Shown piece after piece: positions 1-8,343 of a DNA stretch of 64,000 bases. The translations under genes were made by a program, and so were the position numbers. The DNA comes from Stenocarpella maydis (Eukaryota > Ascomycota > Sordariomycetes > Diaporthales > Diaporthaceae): assembly GCA_002270565.1 (NCBI GenBank), contig NQMI01000169.1, positions 18,728 through 82,727 of the forward strand, read 5' to 3'. The number at the start of each line of letters is the position of its first letter. The first letter of the stretch is position 1. The notes below the pieces were generated by a model that saw only the letters and a program-made list of their open reading frames with translations, searched no databases and was not told the DNA's origin.

Positions 1-219
1 ATGATAGCAACGACCGCCCTTTTTTTTTCTTTTGGTGAAGATATGGAATTTTTGGTCTCGAGCCGGCTGTTCCGGTTCAACAGCGCCTTCGTGCGTGTCG
101 GGATCAACAACTGGACGTTCAGCTTCTGCTTCAGCTTCCTCAGGAGATAGAAAAGGATTGACAACGTGTCGCGAGGCGACCCCACTTAAGCTGCTTCGGC
201 CCTGGGAGGACGCCCTTCG

Positions 220-564
220 TTACTCCTTGGCCTTACAGACTCTAGTCATTATAGAACTATTGTCCTCAATAGATCCCCATTCCGAATCAAGCCGCGAAGT
301 TCTGCTCAGCCCAAACGCAACAAACACGATGGTTGATCCTGAAGATAGATACACGCCACGACCAACTTCACGCGACCCTTCGAGGGTTGTGAACCGCCGG
401 CGGTCGATGGGTCTTTCTTCAATAGCAATCATGGTCGATGCAGAAAACAAAATATCCGTATCGGTAAGTCGAGTTCGCCAGTGAGAAAAACCGCAGGTGG
501 TCTTGACCGGCTTGTGGTCAAGGTCAATATCACAAGCAATGGGCTTCACATGCAATTTGCTCAT
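220..564 (-). CDS. unrecognised small reading frame
   Basis: An open frame of 114 codons on the minus strand, starting MSKLHVKPIACDIDLDH. I do not recognise a family. There is no signal peptide, no membrane segment and no repeated motif. The plus strand carries overlapping open frames of similar length, so this may be chance. It could equally be a first exon that splices on. The only argument for it is ordinary amino-acid composition. Confidence 0.18.
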   Translation of the reverse strand: MSKLHVKPIACDIDLDHKPVKTTCGFSHWRTRLTDTDILFSASTMIAIEERPIDRRRFTTLEGSREVGRGVYLSSGSTIVFVAFGLSRTSRLDSEWGSIEDNSSIMTRVCKAKE

Positions 565-1273
565 GACGGAGGATATGGTTGGAATTTCGCAGAGGCCCTC
601 ATGTTTTTTGATCTATTTCTGCAGCTCCCACCCCTCGTTTCTTTTCTGTCTTATCAAAGTATCCCGCACTAGAAACTGAAACTCGGTGCGAGTCGCTCCG
701 CAGCTTAGTCGTGCCGTACGTATACAGAATGGTAAGTTCCGGCCGTGGGAGTTGCTATTTTATGTGTCCTTGTACGCTCGGAGACACGACATGCGGCGGC
801 TCTGATCAGGCTGCTGAATTAGCCACCCTTTGGAGGGTGAAACCGGGTCAGGGGCGTGCTTATTTACAACAGCTTACTAAATTAAACGTTGAGACGAAAT
901 GCCGCTATTGATGAACGCCATTTGGTTTCATCCCAAAGCTCTAAATTGGGCACAGATGAGTCAATAAGCCAGTCTTTACCATCGGCAGGACACAAATCCG
1001 CGTGGCTACACCCATCAATTCATACCAAATCTTTATACCAGATACCGCTATTCGCAAAGCCTATAATTTACAAATCTCTGCAAAAATGTGTGGTATAAAT
1101 AGCGGACCCAGAAAACCACACATCAGCCACCCAGATTTATCTTAGACGTATACCAGAATTATAGGAAGCATTCAATGAAAAGCTCGCTACAAATCACATG
1201 ATTTAAGGCCTATAGGTCTACTCATATTATTCTAATCTCTGATTCTATGCTGACGCGGTACTTGTCCTGAAGC
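565..1273. other. intergenic, nothing recognised
   Basis: Only short open frames occur on both strands. No RNA gene, repeat or transposon end is visible. The region becomes AT-richer after about 1000. Confidence 0.4.
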
Positions 1274-1881
1274 CTACAACTCCTCCTTTTCTTGCGATCT
1301 CTTTCGCCTTTTTAAGATAATTATTCCGAGTGATGTAGCAACTGAAATGCCTGCCAGAGCCCCGAATCCTGCGAAAACTCCGATCGCTGTAAATGAGAGG
1401 ACGAGGCCACTTTGTGGTAACCTGGTGGCGCTTGCAGTCGTGCTGGTGGATATTGACCTGATACTGGACAAGGTCGATAACTCTAAGCCTGCTCTAGCTA
1501 TAACTGTCACTGTTTGTACTGGAGGCTGCGCAGTAACGAAAGCGGTTGCTATTATTACTGTGGGGCTGGAGAATCCAGTGAGAGAACTGGAGGAAGAAAA
1601 TCTTTCTCAATAATTTAAGCAGAAGCCTTGCCGTATAGAATCGCGCACCGATCGGTCGCGACTGTTGTTACCCCGGTGGGACGTTTGGATGCTACGGAGC
1701 TCGTAGAGGTTGGCGTTTCTATTGGTATAATCTGTATGGGCGTTACAGTTTCTCTAACGGACGTAGGTGTACGTAAATTTGGTGTTAATCGACTGAATTG
1801 GTTGCCTTCTTTCTCGGAATTCCTTAGGTCAAGAGGAGCGGGAGGGCTCTCCCGCCGAGTGTTCGGCTTCATCGTCCACAA
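1274..1881 (-). CDS. C-terminal part of a single-pass membrane protein with Ser/Thr-rich stalk (partial model)
   Basis: The best-supported part is 1274-1600: a Ser/Thr-rich stretch (SSSSSLTGFSSP, then VTAQPPVQTVTVIA), a hydrophobic segment of about 30 residues rich in Ala, Gly, Ile and Val, and a short basic tail (KRRKRSQEKEEL). That is the usual end of a fungal type I plasma-membrane protein of the mucin/WSC-sensor kind. A second open frame at 1615-1881 is Pro/Thr-rich and could be the preceding exon, but I could not find a clean intron joining the two because a stop codon sits just before the Ser run. Any ectodomain upstream is not identified. It may be a real gene with an unresolved exon or a decayed one. 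Confidence 0.33.
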
Positions 1882-2103
1882 TAGTGTATAACGACAAAAA
1901 GGGGTTCGTCAGGGCATGGTGCGAGAGACACTCTCGAAGGGGATTAAAAGCAATCCAAGAAATTCGAAAAGAAGCAACGTCAAGGATAGCATCAACCAAG
2001 TATTTTGGCTTCTCGCACTCTCTCTCTTTTCTGCCGCATGGTGTGGTGTTTCATGACTTTAGTACTTACATGACATGCTAAGGCCAGGATCCCATGCCAA
2101 AAT

Positions 2104-2538
2104 TCATCCGATTGCGGTAGCCCAAGACACGTCAAATTGAGACAAGCTTTCCAAGACTGTTTCCAGGCTACCTATGATCTGCACGAACGATTTCTCCCCG
2201 TGGCGAGTCACTTCGCAATCCGGGTTGCACCTCGACCCAAGATCTAACCTATTTTTAGAAACTTCAAAGCATTCAGGCCGTAGATTGCTGTTACATCCAT
2301 CAGGATCGCGGCGGCGAAAGGCAGTTATGAAGAACTGCCAAGTACCAGCCAGTCCGTGCTCACTAGACGATGGTGTGTGAAACCACAAATCTGAGACCAT
2401 CCCTCTCTTTAGTCTGTCTCCGTGCCACACGTCCACACGGCTCTGTGAACAGTACGGTTTGGCTGGCGGGCCTGAAGCCATCCTCTGTCTGATAAAATGT
2501 GGCTGATTTGAGATTGGGGTGAGATGCCCCTCATTCAC
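2104..2538 (-). CDS. unrecognised reading frame with clustered cysteines
   Basis: An open frame of 144 codons. Its C-terminal half contains CNSNLRPEC followed by a CNPDC pair, and no signal peptide is visible. It lies upstream of, and on the same strand as, the membrane-protein fragment at 1274-1881, so it could be part of that gene's ectodomain. No splice join was convincing. I do not recognise a family. Confidence 0.2.
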   Translation of the reverse strand: MNEGHLTPISNQPHFIRQRMASGPPAKPYCSQSRVDVWHGDRLKRGMVSDLWFHTPSSSEHGLAGTWQFFITAFRRRDPDGCNSNLRPECFEVSKNRLDLGSRCNPDCEVTRHGEKSFVQIIGSLETVLESLSQFDVSWATAIG

Positions 2539-2648
2539 TCACAGCACATGCAGTATTAAATAGGCGGACTCGCCCGCTGTAGTAGCCATGATATCTCAGG
2601 GAAGACTCAGAACACTCACTATAGCGTTTGGTTTTCCCAAGAAATAAG

Positions 2649-3825
2649 ATGACTTACCCAACCCTGCATCATGCTTGGCTTTTGTTCTGCCTGATTCTGA
2701 GCATCTCTACTTCGTCTGCGCAGGGTGAAGATGCCCCCCTTGCCAATTTTGGAGCAACCATTCAATTTTTCGGCCAGGTCAGTTCAAGTTGCAATGCGCT
2801 GGACCCCCCCCCNCCCCCCGGCGCGCCAAACGTAATTCTGTGTGAAAAATAATAACGCTGATCCCTCATATTACAGATGGCTCGCACGGATCAAGACTTC
2901 GTAGACGGCCTTGCCCTCGATCTGTTCTCTCCCACCAACCGAACGCTCATAGTGACAAATAACATCTCGACCCTTCCAGGAAACTTCGTAAAGGGGTCAA
3001 CTGGGGAGGGATTTGCCAACCTTTCAAAGTATAGTTGGATCATCAAAATGAATGAGACGGCACAAGATCTCATAGCCAAGATTGAGTTGCCCTACGACCC
3101 TACTGCCCTTCAAATGGAAGGCTTCGGCGTTTCCAATACTTTCGTCGGCAAATTAGCACCCGACGGAAAGTCTTGGATAATATCTGAAGGACAAAGAAAC
3201 GTCCATGTGTGCGTAATGAGCTCACATGCATTTTGGTCACCGGATAATATTTTCTTTTGCTATATGGTCTCCAACCCTTGTGCTATAGGTCGGAGAACAA
3301 GGCGCGTATTATCAAGATGACTGCTTTAGACGGCGAATACATGTTGCTTGGCCGCAAGTCCGTGGATAGTGCTAATATATTTGTTCAATATGGATACGGT
3401 GCCTCGCGAACAGTCAATATCACTGGCGACCCCGGCACTCAAGAGGCGGAGTTTGTCGATGGCTTACGGTTCAGTGTTACTGCGGCAACGCCTTTTCCTA
3501 TGAATTTCGACATTGCAAACGGTGTGGAAAAGGACACCTTACCATGGGATACAATACCTATTAGTGAGAAGTACTCACGATATATCCTCGGCCCCCGACG
3601 GATGTGAATTGACGCTCGACTACAGATTCTTTTCTCTGGACGGTCAACACCACAGGAACATTAGATATTGTCATTTCAGCCACTGCAAACTTTCCATATA
3701 AGATAACAGGAACCTCTTCCCATCAGATTTCCTCTCATTCACGTTTCTGCTTACACGAATATCCTGTCCAGTCAGCACTGACATGCTTGCCGCAAAAGCA
3801 CCGCATCGACAGCCACAAAAGTTGA
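2649..3825 (+). CDS. secreted protein of unknown function, four exons
   Basis: My model has exons 2649-2777, 2877-3208, 3289-3563 and 3626-3825, with GT-AG introns of 99, 80 and 62 nt that keep one frame, giving 311 residues. The start at 2649 gives a clear signal peptide (MTYPTLHHAWLLFCLILS, cleavage near SSAQ). A nearby upstream ATG in frame would give a poorer leader. The mature protein has several N-x-S/T sequons and alternating hydrophobic beta-strand-like segments, but few cysteines and no family I recognise. A possible relic of another small secreted protein lies 0.5 kb downstream. The first intron contains a poly-C run with an unresolved base at 2813, so its exact length is uncertain. 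The 3' end is the least certain part, because the last ~35 residues are low in family-like character. Confidence 0.5.
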
Positions 3826-4285
3826 TTGTTGCTAAGCGTGCGATCAATGCCACCTCAACCGAAAAGTTCTCAGCGCTAGATTAGCAGAGGCTGTGCTTGT
3901 CCACGAACTCCATCATCGCCGAGGGTCTTCACCAGCTCGATGGACAATATATACTGATAGTTACCAGTGAAGGGCTTGGAAATATAGGGAACAAAAAAGA
4001 TTAAGGAGATGGGAACAGAATATAAATATATACTCGCTTTCCTCATGCTGTAATTTGAATTCCAATTTCACTATACATCACAAATCGAGAGCTCGGCAGC
4101 GGCGGCAAGTTTGGTGTTCCGCTGTCCAAGTTTCACCATTTTCAGAGGGGCAAAACTCGAGACTTCAGGAAGACTGCGAAAATACTCGTGGCTGGGAGTT
4201 TAATCTGAGCTACAACAACGAAATGAACAACACGGCAGGCTTCTACAGAGGAACCGAATGCTCGCACATAGCAGAAGGGCTAGAA
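3826..4285. other. intergenic, nothing recognised
   Basis: An open frame from 4055 runs into the stop of the relic at 4286-4533, but its upstream part shows no leader or motif. There are no repeats. Confidence 0.35.
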
Positions 4286-4533
4286 ATGATGCTCTGATTA
4301 CATTTTACAGCCGTTGTTGCTACCCTGATTACTCTTGGTGTCCATTGTACCTCAGATCACGAGCTCATACAGCGAGACGCCGGCTCTAGTTGCGAAGCAT
4401 GGATAACATCGTCGACCACCATTCCGGCCACTTTTTGTAAGGGCTATATTATAATACCCTACATCTAAACTTTACAGATGGCGTGTGGGTATTTGCATCC
4501 ATACTTGAATATTCCCCTCAGGATATACGATGA
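4286..4533 (+). pseudogene. possible relic of a small secreted protein
   Basis: A hydrophobic leader-like stretch (AVVATLITLGVHCTS) is followed by about 25 residues with one further Cys, then a GT-AG intron of 41 nt (4437-4477), then 18 codons to a stop at 4531-4533. The frame upstream begins at two Met codons (4286, 4289) but meets TGA at 4295-4297, two codons before the hydrophobic part. If that TGA was once CGA or CAA, the unit would be a very small secreted protein. The alternative is a chance hydrophobic stretch. The intron is short even for a fungus. Confidence 0.25.
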
Positions 4534-4678
4534 AAGTCAAGCAAAGATATATTATGAGAAACAAACTCTATTAATCTGGTTTATGATCCCTGTACGACTT
4601 CAGACTCGTGCACTGTATTAAATCCCTCCATGTCCACCCATGAAGTGTTCTAATCGGATAGCTAACACTCAAAATGGA

Positions 4679-6312
4679 TCAAGCGAACCTTCGCTCCCAG
4701 CGAATTAAGGCAGGAGCCTCCGGCCTAGAGAACATGGACGCATAATCTGTCGCCGGTACGTGTGACCTTCCGTCGAGAGTATTGAACTTGAAGTTCCGTA
4801 CCAAGGTACCAATGATAATACAGAGGTTCACGTAGGCGAACCTTTCTCCTATACATCGATGACGGCCAACCCCAAATGGCAAATAAGGGCTCCTGACTCC
4901 CTTGCTGACCTCTCCGTACCCGTAGTCCACAGTTCCTTCATCCTCGTGATTCTCCTCCACTCGGGTCTCCCAGCGGTGGGGGTTCCAGTCTCCCGCCTTC
5001 GGGAAGAACTCGTCGCTCATGTGTGTCACAAGTGGGGACGCGACCATGAAGTGATCTGGAGTGACAACGTAGTCTGTGTTGGGGACAGGCAATGGCCTCA
5101 TGACTTTCCGCATGATGGAGTGGATGGAGCTGTGGACCCGCAGCGTCTCCTTGATGACCTTCTGTAGCAATGGGAGCTTTTCGATATCGGAATACTGAAA
5201 CTGCTGGGTCCCATCATAGCCGAGATTGCGAACCTGCTCCTGATATAATTCCTTCGCAATATCGGGCCGCGAGGCCAAACGGAGCATGATCCACGAGCTG
5301 CTAGAAGAGGAAGAATGTTGACCCGCCATTAAGAGCGTGATCATCATGCCGGCCATCTCCTCGTCAGGAATTGGCTGTCCATTCTTGTAGACGCAACTCA
5401 TCAGGTGCCAGATCATGTCAGGTTCCTTGTCTTCGATAGTCATGTCGGACCCTCGGCGTTCTCTGATGATGTCCTTGTAGACAGCCTCCATTTTGACGCG
5501 TGCAGCGTCTCGTCGTTTGTTATGTGGCAATGGCGCCCATGGCAAGAGGAAGTTGATCGGCCTGAACCCGAGGTCAAGCTCGTTGTAGAGCTCTGCAAAC
5601 TCTCCGGAAAGTTTTCTCCGCACGTCTGCTCCTTGCAGGGTTCGGCTCGCAGTAAAGATAGTGATTTCAGCCATCGCGGCTGGGACATCCAATATTCCTG
5701 AGCGACCTTTGAAAGCCGGAGAAGCTTTGATGAATCCCAGAACCTCGTTCTCGATTAACGGAACATATGTCTCCAAGGCGTGCTGTGTGAGCCCAAACTT
5801 GACAAATTTCTTCTGTTCCATGAGCTTTGCGTTTGGGCAGTCGTAGATGATGTCCCGGCCGAAAACGGGGGTGGTGAGCGGAGAGTAGACCTCCTCAGCA
5901 CTAAGATTTTCGAGCTTGCCGTTGAGAATGAATTCGTTGCCTTCGAGGCCGAGGTACACGGTCATCTTCCTCCCGAATAGGATGAAAGTAAAAATATCCC
6001 CATGCTGAGAGTTGTGACACGCTGGTCAGCACCTATATCCAGTCAATGAACCACAAAACGTACCTGTTTCCGACATTGCTGGTAGAATTCGCAAGGATTA
6101 GTTCCATACGAGATGGCATTCCCCAGGAATGGAATCCAGTGAAAGACCACTGGAGGATCTGACTTATTTCGAGGGAGTTGTTGTCGAAGAACATTGATCG
6201 CAATAATTAGCAGCAGCCCGTAAACAACAAGCCACGGCCAGGAGGCTGTGCGCAGCAATACTGTCCCTGGGGAATCGAGGGAGAAAAGTTTCGAGCCCAT
6301 TGTGGATGACAA
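4679..6312 (-). CDS. cyp51A: sterol 14-alpha-demethylase, CYP51A type
   Basis: Cytochrome P450 that removes the 14-alpha methyl group of eburicol/lanosterol in ergosterol synthesis, anchored in the ER. It is the target of azole fungicides. Exons are 6064-6312 and 4679-6004, with a 59-nt GT-AG intron, giving 524 residues (family about 515-530). Visible features are a membrane anchor ([14 protein letters not shown], residues ~30-42), the substrate-recognition segment [18 protein letters not shown] around Tyr137, the I-helix [12 protein letters not shown], the K-helix ExxR (KETLR), and the heme loop [12 protein letters not shown] with Cys467 as the iron ligand. The wording of the B-C region ([21 protein letters not shown]) matches the A paralogue rather than the constitutive B paralogue. 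Residue 236 is Leu where Aspergillus fumigatus has Met220. The A paralogue is usually azole- or sterol-induced. I saw no operator I could name. Confidence 0.95.
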
Positions 6313-7139
6313 ATTGAGTTATACTGATTCGGCAAAATGGACTGTCTTTTGAGCAAGAAAAGAACGATCTTGTGGGAATCAGGCTGGTGTTATAGGAACC
6401 ACGGACTGATGGCAATCGTGACAAGGTAAGGGACTGGTGAGCGTATTCGTGTTCGGATCCCCAGTCTTCGGATTTCAGCACGCTAAACCAGAAGCATGCC
6501 AATCTGTTGGTGCCTTGTATGATGTGTTCGCGTTAAAGGATTCACCACGAAAGGAAAGTCAGACGATACCTAGTGTCCATCATTATTACCCCGTTGATTC
6601 AGTTGGACCACAGTGGTCACTTCCACCGAATCCAAGGTAGCTTATTCGTTGGTGGCCTATTAAATTTTTTGCTGGTCGTCAGACACACGCGCACAGTATC
6701 AGACCACTGTGGGGAACCCCTTTTCATTGACAGAGTTGTGACTTGCGCAGGGACCTAGATCGCGAATTGGACAGATTCCGCGCTTTGAAAGAAATCGCGG
6801 ACCGTACGTTAAAATAATTCTGGACGGTAATTATCACGCGGGTAACCTGCACATACGCTAGTGTTCCAGTTCTCGTGTCCGTGAATGTCGAGGTTCAGCT
6901 TTTGCATGCTTTACTGCATGTATGTAATTCCCAGTAACGTGGAGTTGATAATAATATCTTGAAACTTATCAGTAACAACTATTGCTAAATCACGCCGAGA
7001 GGGTAGCTTCAGTCTGGTAGAGGATATATATTATATTAGTACTTACCTGTGGTACAGAAAACTTACTTAGGGGTTTCCCCTACTCCTTGACTCCTCGCGA
7101 TTATGCGTCTTAGTTTCAAAGATCCTGAATACTGCAAGA
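6313..7139. other. promoter side of cyp51A, no gene seen
   Basis: Contains the 5' region of cyp51A. There are only short open frames, no repeat and no tandem promoter duplication of the kind known from azole-resistant fungi. From about 6900 the sequence turns AT-rich. Confidence 0.4.
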
Positions 7140-8034
7140 TTAATTCGAGAAATATCCAACTAATATTCTGGGGCTGTGGTTCCCTAGCACGAGATATGAA
7201 AACGGTTCTTGAGTACCTATACTATTTGATTTCTTTTCCCTGGCCAGAGGCCTGTGAATTTCTATCCCAAAATTAAGCCAAAATCCTCGAGACAGAGGCT
7301 TCAGCACTTTGATTTCTCGATTGATCACACAGCGTACCCCTTCTTTCCACTCTATCCACAAGTTAGTATACTTACCATGAATGCATTGAGGGAGGTCACG
7401 CCTCTGCTCCTCCTCAATGAAGTTATTACCACGCGTCAGCACGCGATTAACGGCCGCAAGCTCGAACTGAATTCCCAGCTTGGTGTCTTTCGATGTGTCT
7501 GAGATCCACGTCACCTGTTCAGGATCAGGCAGCTGAAGCTCTCCAACCTCATCACCGGTTGCGTCATGTACGCTTATGCACAGACTTGGATAAGTTTCAT
7601 CATATCTGGGATCGACAACTTTCTTGCCCCTGGTCCAGAGACGGGCTCTTCGAGTGGTGCAGAATAAATATGCTGTCTGCTCAGGCATGCCAGGTGTGGT
7701 TGACTCTGTGATGTCGGGGACTGGGAAGGGATAGAAAATCTGCCCGTGGGGCTGTAATCGTCACCAGGGAGGTACTTGTGCTTATAAACGTACCCTCCGC
7801 ACCCTTCTGGCCATAGGAGTGGTTCGTCCCTGAATGTCGACGTGCCTCCGGCCTCGACCTCGAGGCACGTGGCTGTTGCTTTGCGCAGGCTGCAATGCGA
7901 CGAAGTGGCAAAGAACTGATGGCTGGGCGATATTGAAAAGTCAACCGTATTTCTTCCTAGTGGATCTTGGTTTTCCCCCTCTAACCCGAACCCTGGAAAC
8001 GCACCCGCCTCGAATAATGTCTTGTGATTATTAA
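7140..8034 (-). pseudogene. C-terminal remnant of a HET-like (heterokaryon incompatibility type) protein
   Basis: Two frames in tandem look coding. One (about 8030-7740) holds FEAGAFPGFGLEGENQDPLG and a Trp/Gly-rich part. The other (7688-7140) holds MPEQTAYLFCTTRRARLW, a VGELQLPDPEQV segment and LWIEWKEGVRCVINREIKV. From memory of the family, these segments resemble the region behind the HET domain in many fungal HET proteins (the 'P-E-Q-T-x-L-x-F-x-T' and 'L-W-I-E-W-x-x-G-V-x-R' segments). The N-terminal HET domain itself is absent, and the divergent PPR gene begins at 8344, leaving no room for it. The frame change near 7720 may be an intron or a frameshift. I treat it as a truncated copy. 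Confidence 0.4.
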
Positions 8035-8343
8035 TTAGTAACGGCGATGACGGCGTACGGGTGGTCCAAGCGCCCACGCCAGCGCCAAGGCGACGACGCC
8101 GAGGGAAAAGTTTTGGAGCTTTGCGACGTCGCGTCCTGTTCTTGGGCGCAAACCACCACAACCCTACATTTCTGTCGCCAAAGCCAACGTCAACGTCAAC
8201 GTCAATCCCACGAGCGAAACGATACCTCACTTCCAGCCCTCCGCCGTCCTCTTAAACAACCATGCTTCAGGCAAGGGCAGCGATATGAGAGGGACACTGC
8301 CGTTGAGGAGACGGCGTTCAAAGACAGAGACCAGCCGAGGAGT

